NCBI GenBank assembly: GCA_026120185.1
Contig: JANUWF010001220.1
Coordinates: 1-64,000, forward strand
DNA from: Voacanga thouarsii
Taxonomy: Eukaryota > Streptophyta > Magnoliopsida > Gentianales > Apocynaceae
Direction: 5' to 3'
Length of the DNA stretch: 64,000 bases
Part shown: piece after piece, positions 47,049 to 58,489 of the stretch
How positions within the stretch are numbered: the first letter of the stretch is position 1
Layout: the number at the start of each line of letters is the position of its first letter
Program-made: the position numbers and the translations under genes
Notes under the pieces: model-generated
Databases searched by the model: none
Told to the model about the DNA's origin: nothing
Seen by the model: only the letters and a program-made list of their open reading frames with translations

Positions 47049-50000
47049 ATGGCAAGAACTAGGGGAAGAAGAAGAAGTACCAATCTAATAAACTAACAAG
47101 TTGATGACCATACCGATGGGCATGTTGTACAAGAGATTGATGGCTAAGTCATGCAACAAAGTGAAAGTCAAGGTATATTTATATTTAGTGTCTTCTCATA
47201 GGCTTTCTATGTTTTTGTACTTCTTAATGTGTTCTCGCACAATTTTTATAGGAGAAGTAAATTCCAAAAGAAGTGAGGCCACTCGTAAGAGAGGACTAAC
47301 CTATATGACCTTTATTTGGGGCCACCTTCGAAATGCGAAGCCATTGGGGATTGAATTCAACAAGTTTAGACAGTTGGTTGGAACGAACTGTGCTAAATTG
47401 ACTGAATATTTGGGAATCATAGCAAGGAATGAAATTTACGCTCCGATAGATATCAAAACATGGTTTCAAATTCCTTAAGATAATAAGAATGAGATGTTCA
47501 ATGTTGTGAAGGTATTTTACATTCTTATATAATATTAAACTCCAGTATATAGTAATATGTATTTGAGTTTTGCTATTTTTTTGCCCATGTACAGGAGAAG
47601 TTTAATTTACCGCCTGGTCTTAAGCCTGCTATTCTAAGATCAATTGGCATAAAATAGAGGACCTAGAAAGCATCACTAAAGAATGAATGGTATGATGCAG
47701 AAAAAGACATCCATCAACAAACGCCATGCACCGACGACCGGGTGATACAAACTCAGTGGACTAATCACCTTCAATGGTGGGATTCAGTTGAAGGGAAGGT
47801 AAAAATCTCTCCTTATACTCATTCTATTTTGATTGGATAATCTCATGAAAATCTGTTGATGAATTTTTTTTTTATATAAATTATAGCAATGTCGGAGAAG
47901 AATAAAAGGAATAGAAACATATACTAATAGAAATTGAATGATTCAGATAAAGGAACAAAACCATTCTCCAACTCATGTACAAATGTTCAAGAAATGTTAC
48001 ACGGATGCTAATGGAACTTTTTCCATCTCTCATGTTGCCAGTGCAGTGGTAATTATACATTCTTGAATCATTAGTATTTGTTTTATTGGAATATGCCTTT
48101 CTTTATAGTTACATGTGACAACTATATTTTTTTTATCGATGGAGAACGTTGTGGACTGTGAATGCATCTCTACCACTTCAGTATAGGAACATGTCTATTT
48201 GCTTAATCAGCACTTGACATATTGAACTGCAACTTTATTTTACTAACAGAAATTTTATACTTCTTTGTTTCATCGAGCATTACTCCTTGCTGTTGTTTTG
48301 AGAGATGTGTGGGTTTGATTTTGTTTTGAGAGAACTGCAGATTTTTTGACAGAATTATAGCTATGTTGAAATGTGTGGGATAGAATCTGTTTTAGAGATG
48401 TGTACTATTGAATGTGTTTGCATTGTTACAGTAAGAGTTTGGAGCAGTCTACTCACTGTTGAATGTGTGGGACATAATTTGTTTTAGAGATATGCATTGC
48501 TGACATATGATGCCCTTTGTTCATAGGAACTAGGTGCTTTGGTTTTGGAGGAAAAGAAGATTTTGTGTTGGCTACTTTATCTCGTGTGTGTGTGTGTGTG
48601 GCTGTTTGCATGATGTTTCAGTTTTGAATGTTTAAGAGGGTGCGTTTTAGTGAGTTTCAGTTTTGAATGTTCAAGAGGGACAAAATTTCAGTTTTGTTTT
48701 GCTGAAGTTCTTGTTTGTGTATATATGCTAGCTGAAATCGGTTGTGGGTATATCTTTCGGTTTTGTGAGTTTTAGTGAAGCCAAGAGCATGTTGAAGAAG
48801 GAAATTAAAGTTGTCATTGCTGTATTTTTGTGGTGTGACCGATACATGTTGGAATTTGGTTTTGTTTATGATGTCTTTTCTCTTTTCTGTCGAGAAAAAG
48901 AGAGAAGGCCGAAGCAGCTTGTTGTGATGCATTCAAAGTGCAATTTTGAATCCATTATTAAGATAAAATTCCTTTTTAGAATAAAAAAGATCATGGCAAT
49001 TAGAGCTTCATTTTGATACCAATTTTATTGCAGAAAACTGAGAAAACAAAGCTGTGATTTGTGAAGGAAAATTCTGTTTAAGTGCTGTTTGTGTGGGATG
49101 TGCATCAATTTGTTTGAGAAATATTTTGGTATGAGTATTAGTTCATTTGGTGTGTTTTTGTGTGAAAAGATAGGAAAAAGAGCTGCAGAAATATCTGTTT
49201 ATGTGGTGTGGAATTGAAGAGTTAAAGTTGGAAATGTGATGAATTAATTGTGAGAAAGATATTATTGTTTAGTTTGTAGCTGCTTCTTTGTTGTGTTGCA
49301 GAGTTTATTTTGATTCATTACTGCCTTCATTTAGTGCATTTTCCTGTGAGGAAAAAGAGTGGAGAATGTACATAAATAATGTGTGGTCAATTGAAGAAGA
49401 AAATAGAATTAAAATTAGTTATGTTATTAGATGATAATTTGAGTTTTATTTGAACAGATTTTGTGTCACAAATGCAGATGGCTATTTGATGTAAGGATAG
49501 GGCTATGAGGGGAGTTAGATTTCTGGAATTCAGGATGCAAATCTGGAATATATTGTGTAGTTAAAATGAAAGTAATAGCTTAAACAAAGTATAACAACTT
49601 CTATTCTATTTTTGTGCTTTTTGTTGAGTTGGTTTTTTTTAGTATTAAACTGTACAAAATGGCTAAGTGTTCTAGGAAGGCATAAATTGATTTTTGTTTC
49701 CAATTATCTTAGGAGTATTTTGGGATAAGTTTTATTAAATTTGGATTTGTGAGTAAAAAGTTATGGAGAACACACTAAAGACTGTCAAAGTAGAAATTCT
49801 GGTTACGTTTAAGTAGCATATGTTGGTCAAAGATTTTTACAATGATGTTGTCCTTACATACAATTTATACTTGTTTCTTGTTAATAATCTTAGTTGATGA
49901 TATACACTATATTATTTATTATGTCTGTCCTTCATTTCATTTTATCTTTTGTAATAAATCTTGGACTTAATTTTTATTTGTTTAGCTTAATGGGTTATTC

Positions 50001-51753
50001 GCTCATATCAGTTGTCCTTCCTTTTGGATAAAAGTAGAGATTTTTTTATTGATTTGGTTTCTTGGTTGAGGAGGAGCTAGAAATGATAGTATGGTATTCC
50101 CAGAAAGGGAAAAAAAGAGAATGAAAAAGAAAAAAATAAGTACAATAATAGTGTGATTTGTGTGGATGAACCTCCCCTGGATAATTTTTTCTTGTTTTTT
50201 TTTTGTTTTTATTTTTTTGACTTGCTAGACTGGTAGTCAAAATTTGCACTGGGTATTGGTCATTTGCAGAAAGGGGTTGTCTTTGTTTCATTTCTAAATG
50301 TGCATGCAGTTTTTGGTTTGGAGTGAAAGTGAGCTCTGCTTGTAATTGTGTTATCTAGGTTTGTGTTGCTATGTTTTCCTTCGAAATGTCCATCCTATTG
50401 AGTCTTTTGATTTTTTGGAATTCTATAAGGATGGCAAAAAGTCTCACGTGTAATTCATATGGTGTTGGAAGGCTGTCTGCACATGATTATGATCTTGATC
50501 TAGTCAATTTATGCATGATTCTCGGGATATGATTGAGATTGCAAATCATGGCTATTTTCTTGCATATATCCTTGAGATTGCATATACCTTTAATTGCGAG
50601 TAATAGCTTAAGAAATCGTAAAGTAGGAAATACATTTTTAATTTGCTCTTTTCTTCTTAATTAGGCATATCGCTTTATTGTGCCTTAAGATGTGGATTTG
50701 AGATTCTCTGACTTTTTCCCAATATTATACATTCTTTAAGTATATGTAAAGTGATTGTTGCTTACACTAAATATTACTATAAATTGTCACAATAGAGACT
50801 AACTTTTGTGATTGCATATCCATCTTAAAGAATGAAATGGATGAAAGAAGTACACAACTCCCTCCTGGCTCAGAGGATAGACTTGGTCCAAATGATATTT
50901 TCTCCCAAGTTGTTGGACTAGATAGATATGGCTAGGTCTGCACATTTGGTAGCGGTGTTCACCTTTCGGATGTGTGAGGTGAAATTCTAAGTCGTACCAC
51001 ATCTTTTTGTATTATTGAAGAGCAACGAGATGAAATTACAACTATGAAAGTACATTTGAGTGAATAAGCAAAAGAGCTTGTCGAGATACGTGCTATGTTA
51101 CTGTCTCAGAGAAATAGTTCATCCCTACCTATTTCAAGAGTTCAATCAATGGGTTCTAATAATAACACCAGTACATTGAGGGTATACAAAATATTACAAC
51201 ATCATGGCTGTCTTGTTTATATTTATAGCAAAGTATGCATATAAGTAGATGTTCTATTTCATTCTTCTACCGTATTATTCATGCCATGTCTGATATTTCT
51301 ATTGGCCATTTGTTATTATTTCTATGTGCTGGAATCTACATGGCTTTGGTATAAATGTAGCATATGATTCTACCAATGCATCCGATGTCTATTGTGTAAT
51401 CTTTTGGTTTTTTTGAGTATTATATAGCATTTTTTAGCATCTAAGTCTAGTTTTCTTTATCTGGTGAGCATGAGCTATTTGGCTTGTTTAACTAATTCAC
51501 TTTTAACTGAATAAAATATATCTTGTAGGTTCATACTTATATTTCACTTTTAAACATGTTGGATATATCTAAAATAGTTGCAAAATGCTTCATTCAAAGT
51601 TTGGACCCATCCCATGATGTTAGGGGTGTATTGCTGGGTGAGGAATGGTGTGAAGTAATAGTTCTGGTTCATCATGACGAGAAATTGATGAGACCATTAG
51701 ATTTTATTCAAACTATTGGAGATTCTATTGGATTAGGTATTGCTTGGCCATGA
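47049..51753 (+). pseudogene. second CACTA gene: Ptta/En/Spm plant transposase family (Transposase_24), six exons
   Basis: Exons by splice signals: 47049-47172, 47252-47511, 47595-47798, 47887-48048, 50796-51181 and 51529-51753. Family landmarks occur in order: MARTRGRRRS; TRKRGLTYMTFIWG; GTNCAKLTEYLGIIARN; EKFNLPPGLKPAILRSIG; DRVIQTQWTNHLQWWDS; NHSPTHVQMFKKCYTDANG; GPNDIFSQVVGLDRYG; then GEEWCEVIVLVHHDEKLMRP and QTIGDSIGLGIAWP. Donors and acceptors are near consensus (AAG/GTATAT, ACAG/GAG, TATAG/C, TGTAG/G). The product is the accessory protein that binds subterminal repeats (TNPA-like role, inferred). Stops in exons 1, 2, 3, 4 and 5 make it a pseudogene. Confidence 0.85.
48049..50795. other. 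large intron 4 of the second CACTA gene
   Basis: 2.7 kb, T/G-rich on the plus strand, with a (GT)n run at 48583-48600 and duplicated TTTCAGTTTTGAATGTT segments at 48618 and 48655. Parts around 49120-49160 and 49640-49810 resemble 62650-63540 in the second CACTA element. Open frames here (for example 48744-49016) show no homology and are not genes. Confidence 0.6.
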
Positions 51754-52185
51754 CACTTGGTAATTCTCTAATCACTTACGTTCTTAATTAATTAAATATT
51801 TTTTTCTTCTAAGAAAGTTTTATAATATTATTCCTAAATTCATTATATATCACAATAATCTTGTAGGTGAAGATTTGCAAAGCAGATTAAATATGTATTC
51901 CAGTATTGAAGCAATTTGGGATTGGGACAAGATAAATGATACTATATTTTTTTGAAGGCCTAATACTTGGCTTTATGCTTATATTTAAATACTTAATACT
52001 CATTTTTGAACAACTTTTGAATGTTATGAAATTTATAGGCTTTCTCTTTAATATGGGCTACTTTTGATTGTTTTGACTTTTAATGATGCCTATTTAACAA
52101 TTGTGTATTATATATATAAATATATATATGACAGGGAAAAAAGTATATTTTTTGGATAAATTCCAATTTATTATTATGATTTTTT
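51754..52185. other. 3' flank of the second CACTA gene
   Basis: AT-rich, presumably 3' UTR, with a short (TA) tract near 52110-52128. One further exon-like segment near 51866-51950 follows an acceptor-like TCTTGTAG; no motif recognised. Confidence 0.4.
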
Positions 52186-52189
52186 GTGA

Positions 52190-52745
52190 TATATTTGATC
52201 CATTTTTCTGATGCCGAATCTATTGTGATGCTATTTTTTGTCATATTTTCCAACATTTCGTGATACTAAAATCCGTCATTCAAATAGTCTATTGTGATGC
52301 TTTATTTTGTCATATTTTTTAACCTTTCATGACACCAAAAAACGTTATCCAAAACATCTATTGTGATGGTATGTGTGTGACATATTTGCCAAAGTTTCAT
52401 GACTACAAATTCTGTCATCCAAATATCCTATGGTGACAAAGAACTGTGTCATATTAACATACTGTTACTGATGCCCAAATGTGTCACCAAACCCAACCTA
52501 TTGTAACCAAAAGTGTGGTTATAATAACAGGCATTTACTGACATAATTTTCTGTCACTTAAAATCACCTACTATAACGCTTTTGTCCGTCACAATATCCA
52601 ATCTGTGATGACGCTAAATAGTGTCACCAAACCTATTGTAACGGTCGTATGCATGATGCCCTTTGAAAGTGTCAGCATCACAATAGCGTCACTATAGCTA
52701 TCTTTAATGATGCTTTTTAGCGCCAGTATAGCCCTTTTTTCTAGT
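52190..52745. repeat. right subterminal repeat array of CACTA-1
   Basis: About six degenerate copies of a ~65-70-base unit, each with CTATTGTGATGCT-type, TTTTGTCATATTTT-type and CCGTCATCCAAA-type blocks, end at the right terminus. They are the expected binding region for the second protein. The array is far more regular than the left one. Confidence 0.75.
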
Positions 52746-52752
52746 TGTGACT

Positions 52753-53765
52753 CTTTTCAAAATCTCAATGTATCCCTTATCTTCTAGTTATTTTAATAAG
52801 CCCTTGTATTTAAATTCTATTCAAATGATTTGGACAGTTGCAAACTAGTAACGTAAAGCCCCACAAATGCCCTTAAGCTTTTCATCTTTAACTTCATCGT
52901 GAACTATACCTGAACACACCTTGAAGCCTCCTCCATAACTCTATCTATTCCAATTTCTGTTTATCAAAATATGTATTTTATGCGTAGCTAGGGCAATTGA
53001 GGCAAACAGGAGGGGTTTCGATTAATGAGTTAACCCTTGTTGGTCTTGAATGGTGTTATAAACGAGCCAAACGCTTGCGATCAAAAGTTCGCTGTCGTTC
53101 ATATTTGGATAAGATTCATTTGATTAATATTTGATTCGAGTTCAAAGAAAATATTATGTTTGATTAATAAATGAAAAAATTTGAATACTTGTGAACATAT
53201 TGTATTTTTAAAAATTAATTAAATTATATTTATTTATATTTTATAATATTATAATATATTTCTTCTATTATAATATTAAGATTAATATTAAACTTAATTA
53301 TATTATTATATTAATTTAATATTACAATATTCAACCATTTTTATAAAATTTTGAATTATTATTTTCATATATTTTGAAATTAAAAACAAAAAATAAATAA
53401 ACTTGAATAATTCGAATTCGAAAATCAATCGAAATTTTCAAACTTGAATATTATCAAACAATATCAAATGAACTCAAGCATAAACTTGAGTTCGATTGAT
53501 AAATGAATAAACTCAAACACTATTCGATTTTAATTCAAATCGATTCATTCGTATTCAAAGATAATTCTAGTCTTAGATTTACAACCGTGACCTGAAAGAA
53601 AGCATATAGAGTAGGTGTAGTATGATTTTTTTTTTTTTTATTGATTTTGATGATTATTGACTAATTATTAATCTGATTATACGATCAAGTTGAATTTTTG
53701 ATAAATTTTGGTTTACAACCGATACTGATTTCATTAGGTATTGACAAGAGATCTTTTATCATAGC

Positions 53766-53806
<41 letters not shown>

Positions 53807-54080
53807 TATACATACATATATATGTATATATATAAAATATTGTGTGTACGTGCATGTGTGAAATAGTAATCTATCTAAATATTAAGTAATTAACTAGTTA
53901 AAAAATTAAAAGAAAACTAGTTTAGTTAAAATTTCAACTTTAAAACAAAACAAATAAGTAAGTATTATTTATTTATTTTAGAAATACTTAAAACAAAATA
54001 AATTAAAAGAAGAAAAGAGAAAATAAAGATGTATTATTTTATTGATTAATTCCAATTATATAATTGATGGCTTAATGTTA
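52753..54080. other. non-coding stretch with a possible hAT-type fragment
   Basis: 53040-53580 alternates ATAAACGAGCCAAACG and GATTCGAGTTCAAA-type segments with their complements, like the interiors of some plant hAT elements, but I could not find matching ends or a target duplication. The SSR at 53769-53834 lies inside. No coding motif. Confidence 0.4.
53769..53834. repeat. (TA)n(CA)n compound microsatellite
   Basis: TA run, then ACACACACACA, then TACATACATATATATG. Confidence 0.9.
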
Positions 54081-54484
54081 GACCTGTTTGGTAATCCAAT
54101 TAAGCACTTAAAATTAATTAATTAAATACTTATTTTATTAAGTGTATTTAATAACAGATAATATTAAGAACTTAATTAATTAAGTACATTTGATAATAGA
54201 TTTTTGCCATCACTTAATTAATTAAGACGTACTGAGATCTTATTATAAATTTTAAGTGAATTGAAAGTTACTTAAATTTAAAATCTGAATATATAAAATA
54301 CTCGTCTAACTATTAATATTCTTTTATATTTAATTTAAATTATAACAAAATATAGTATACAAATGAATTATACTTGATTCAAAATTTAGATTTTAGAATC
54401 CAGTCTTTAGACTTCAGTTTTCAGATTTCAATACTTTAATATTCAGACTTCAATATTCAAACTTCAGTTTTATCACACAAGCCC
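54081..54484. mobile_element. Tourist-like MITE (PIF/Harbinger), 404 bp
   Basis: Ends GACCTGTTTGGTAA and, read inward from the right, GGGCTTGTGTGATAA. TTA target duplications lie on each side (54078-54080 and 54485-54487). Inner AT-rich segments repeat ACTTAATTAATTAAGT. Three-base TTA duplications with a GGGC(C)TGTTTGG-like end are the Tourist signature. No coding capacity. Confidence 0.7.
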
Positions 54485-54590
54485 TTACGTTTTGATTTTT
54501 CTTGAGGTTAACCGATACTAAACCTGTTAATTTTTAATAATAGGAATTATACATAGTAACAATTTTGGTAAGTGATTTTTATTGAGTAAT

Positions 54591-54866
54591 TGTAACACAA
54601 TAATAATATTGTGGAAATTTAGCAAGGGAAGAGAAAGAGAATTAAGGGAAGCTTAAAGGATTTATTCTGTACATAAGTATCCATTAAGAACAACTCAAAT
54701 CCTTTATATAGCGTTATAACTACTAAGATATGGGGAAAAAAAAGTAGCAACTATCCTACCATTGCAACTATCCCACTATTACACTATCCTACTACTATAA
54801 CTATCCCGCTACGTTATATTCCACTACTACCAAAGACTTTTGTAGGTGCAATAATGGCTCACATCA
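54591..54866 (-). repeat. 3' LTR of gypsy-2 (probable)
   Basis: On the minus strand it starts TGATGTGAGCC at 54866, directly after the polypurine run AAGGGAAGGAT, and ends TGTTACA at 54591. No second copy is in the window, so the outer end is inferred from the TG...CA rule. Confidence 0.5.
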
Positions 54867-56100
54867 ATCCTTCCCTTCAAGAATCCTGTCCATAAGGATA
54901 AAATCTGGATATGACTTGCTAAATCATTGTTTATTTTCCCAGGCAGCATTTTCAATTCGGGCTCCCTTTGATTTGATTAAAACTTCAAGCTTGGGATGAT
55001 ATTTCCCTTAAAAACGACTTTACAGTCAAGCATAGCTTCAGGCTTGGAAAGAATCACAGAATCATTCGTGACTTGTGGATGTTCAACAAAAATTGGAGGA
55101 ATTGGTGGCCCCAAATGCTTCCGCATGAATTTAAGAGTCAAGAGGCAAAGTGAATTTGTATGCTACTAGACCCACCCTCTTGATAATTTGATAAAGACTA
55201 AAATAGTGTGGAGCAAGCTTTATTGATGCTTGGAATGACACAAAACTCTGTAATATGGCTGGAGTTTAAGACAAATATAGTCTCCAACTGCAAAGGAAAT
55301 TTCTTGCCATCCTGATCAGCTTGATATTTCATCCTATTACGAGCTAGTAAGAGATTACCACATAATTCATATAGAATAGAATTATGATCCCGCAAGTACT
55401 CATCAACTACTTGGATGCGACAAGTGCCAGGAACATAAGTCAATAAACTTAGAGGTGGGATGCCTTAAACAACCTTGAATGGTGTCATTTTTGTGAAGGA
55501 TTTATTGAGGCATTATAGGTAAACTTAGCACAAGAAATCTATTTGAACCATTTCCATGGCTAGTATTGCTCCAATGTGCAATCCACTACCTTGATTTCTG
55601 CATCAAACTAGGGATAGTAGTCTGATCTTATAGAAATCTTAGCAAAGCTCCAAGGTGCGGTTCACTACCTTAGTTTGTCCATCAGTCTAGGGATAGTAGC
55701 TTGAACTTATACAAAGCTTAGTTCTTTGTAACTGAAACAATGTTTACCAAAAAGAACTAACAAATACTTTACCATAGGCATCAGCAATGGAGGTTAGAAT
55801 TCTATGGAGGCAAACTGCATTATCTTCAAATCCTTAGTAATAGTGAATGCAGTAGAAGAATGTTTCAAGGCTACAAATTGGGCATATTTTGTTAAGTGAT
55901 CAACAACTACCATGATAACTGTATGTCCATTTTATAGTGGTAATCCTTTAATGAAGTCCATCGATACGTCTGCCCAAATTCAAGTAGTGATTTGCAATGG
56001 TTAAAGCATCCTAACTAGTTTTATACAATCAGTTTTGTATTATTGACAGATTTCACATTGTTGTAAAAACTTCTTTACTGCTTGGTGTATGTTAGGCCAC
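54867..56100 (-). pseudogene. gypsy-2 integrase remnant
   Basis: The best-preserved part is 55198-55443: VDEYLRDHNSILYEL and LLLARNRMKYQADQDGKKF, the C-terminal integrase region before the chromodomain position. At about 55850-55980 the core motifs DVSMDFIKGLPL and HTVIMVVVDHLTKYAQF are readable. Frame is lost repeatedly between these. Confidence 0.65.
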
Positions 56101-56399
56101 AAAAAGCTAACTTTAATACAGTATAGTCTTTTATGGAATCCAAAATATCCTCCAATAGGTGATAAGGGGCAGTCAGTAATTATTTATTGAATTAAAGTGG
56201 AAGTAGGACTCAAGTAAATCTTATTAGTTTTGAACCACATTCTATCTCACTATATTACTTAGTTAGGCAATTTTATTTGAGAAAAACTCTTATTGAAAAA
56301 AAAAAATCCTGCTTCATCTCCACTTGTAATACCGCCAATCAATCTGCATGAGCCATTGAGATAGAAAGAAATTAAAATTCATCCGTACGTGGTAAGAAA

Positions 56400-57660
56400 T
56401 TAGTAGCTTGGTTTTTAGAGCCCTGTTTATACTCAATTTTATAATCAAATTTGAGGATCTTAGAAAGCAACCGAATTTGTGTTGGGGTAGTAATCCAATG
56501 CTAGATTAAATATTTAAAACTCTTCTACTCAGTACGGACAATAAATAATCTACCGACTAAATATAGAAGTCATTTCTGAATAACCTTAACAATAGCCAGC
56601 ATCTCCTTCTCATAGATAGATAATTAAGAACAAAGCTGGTCCTTATAAAATTTTGCTGAAATAAGCCGTCTATTATTTTGAGAGAGGATTGCATTGAGTC
56701 TGATCCCATCTGCATCATGCTCAATCATAAATGGTTGAGCGAAATTTGGGAAGCACAAAATTGGTATAGACATTAGCACTTCTTTTAACTGTTTGAATGC
56801 TAATTTGGCTAATTCATCCCCCTTAAATCCCTCTTTTGACAAGAGTTGTTTAATAGGACAACTATACTTTAAAATGATGAACGAATTTGCAGTCATACTT
56901 TACTAATCCAACAACTCTACAAACATCCTGTGTCATTGTCAATGTTGGTCATTCAAGGATTGCTTGTATTTTTGCTTGATCCACAACTACTCCATGCTTA
57001 GAAATGATGACCCAAGTAGTCAACTTGTATAACACCAAACCTGCACTTTTCTTCTTTAACAAATAATTAGTTAGATGCTAATATGATGAGAACAATTCGA
57101 AAACGTAAGAGGTTCTCTTCTCATGTCTTCGAATACATAAGGATGACGCCAAAGAATATCAAGATAAACTTCAAAAGATGAGAATAGAAGAGTTTATTTA
57201 TAAAATATTAGAATGTGTTGAGGAATTGGCAAGGCCAAATGGCATTTAAACTCTTTGTGCTATTCACGTGTCTAGAAAGTCGGCTTCAGAATATCTTTTT
57301 CTTGCACCCAAAGTTGATATAAACCTGCCTTTAAATCTAATTTGGAAAAGAATTTTGCTCCATAAGAAGCTCATCAATCACTAAAATTAGGTATTTGTCT
57401 TTAACTGTTATATTGTTAAAAAATTAATAGTCTACACAAAATCGCCAGCTTCTATTTGCCTTTTTTAGTAATAGAATAGGTGATTTTCAATGGATTATAC
57501 TTAGTCTTATCAACCTAGATTGTAATAGCTCTCTTACCATCCTTTCTATTTCAGTTTTTTAGTAGTAAAGGTACCAATATAGTCTTATACTTATTGGCTC
57601 TGTACTTAGCTATAAAGGAATGCGGTGATCATGGGTCCCTTTATGTGGTAATTTGTTAGA
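56400..57660 (-). pseudogene. gypsy-2 reverse transcriptase / RNase H remnant
   Basis: RT: WRFCVDY then NNITVKDKYLILVIDELL at about 57360-57465. The catalytic FFDD is read as FFGV in the segment before ILMYSKT at about 57155, so both Asp residues are lost. RNase H junction at 56624-56896: LLSKEGFKGDELAKLAFKQL, IPILCFPNFAQPFMIEHDAD (first Asp kept) and AILSQNNRRLISAKFY. Confidence 0.7.
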
Positions 57661-58489
57661 TGGTTCAAATACTTGTTGGAATTTAATTAAGAGGTAGGCT
57701 ATATCTGGGGAGTATGAGTTCAGTTGGGAGTTACAAATAGAAGGTAAAATTTAGAAGAGAAAGTTAGTACCATATAGGCACCTCAGTTCCTTATCATTTA
57801 AAGATTTAATACTAGATTGTATTAGCCTGTAGAATGTCTGAGAAACTCTTTCAAACTTGAATATCACGGTTAACTTCATATAGTACGTCTCAATTGTTCT
57901 AAGAGTCTTCAGTCATTGTACTCCTAAAACTAATTGACACATTGCAACAGGAAAAACATAATAATATGCTATTCTAGGCTTACCTAGAATGATGATTTTA
58001 TACGTGCTCTAGGTATTACACTGTCTGTTTCTCACGATTGGCAACTATAACATAGAGTTTCTTGTTTTAAATTATTGGTAACCAAACTTATTCACTATTG
58101 CTTGATCAATAAAGTTGTGAAAACTATCGCAATTAATGAATACTGTCACATCCTCTTTTTTTTTTTTTTAGCTTACCTAGTATACATATAGTTTAGGGAT
58201 GGTTGGTTCTAGCAACTATATGGAAGGAGATTTTAGGCACGAACTATTGACTCTCCACTTCGGGTTTTGTGGTATTGTCTCTATCAATACTTGGATGAGA
58301 AGAATCTTCTATCATGAATAATTATGGTTGTTCAACACCATTGGCCTAGAACAAACTTCTCATCATAATAATAATATAATCACTTTTTCTTGTCGTTCGC
58401 TCGCCTTTTGATTTATAATTTGTTGAAATGAGGTCGAAGTATTTGTACTTAGATTTCCAAGATAGTTTGACGGGGGCATTACAGGAAAA

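Larger units (their letters stand above)
40052..52749 (+). mobile_element. CACTA (En/Spm) transposon, complete, 12.7 kb (CACTA-1)
   Basis: The left end is CACTACTAGAAAAAAG; the right end, read inward, is CACAACTAGAAAAAAG. A perfect 3-bp target duplication ACT (40049-40051 and 52750-52752) flanks it. Both superfamily genes are present in the same direction: TNP2-type transposase (42258-46752) and a Ptta/En/Spm-type protein (47049-51753). Subterminal repeats lie at both ends. Joining the flanks (CCCTTACACT + CTTTTCAAAATC) gives the empty site. Both genes contain stops, so it is probably immobile now. Confidence 0.95.
54591..58476 (-). mobile_element. Ty3/gypsy retrotransposon remnant (gypsy-2), interrupted by CACTA-2
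   Basis: From right to left on the minus strand: a gag/protease remnant (about 57750-58476), RT, RNase H, integrase, polypurine tract and 3' LTR. Every domain is heavily broken by stops and shifts, more so than in the Tat element, so it is probably the oldest retroelement here. The gag side ends abruptly at 58476 where CACTA-2 begins, so the 5' LTR should lie past that element. Lineage not assigned. Confidence 0.8.

Noticed and set aside
48657..49016. Overlapping 90-codon frames on both strands
   Set aside because: They lie in intron 4 of the second CACTA gene and show no conserved motif.
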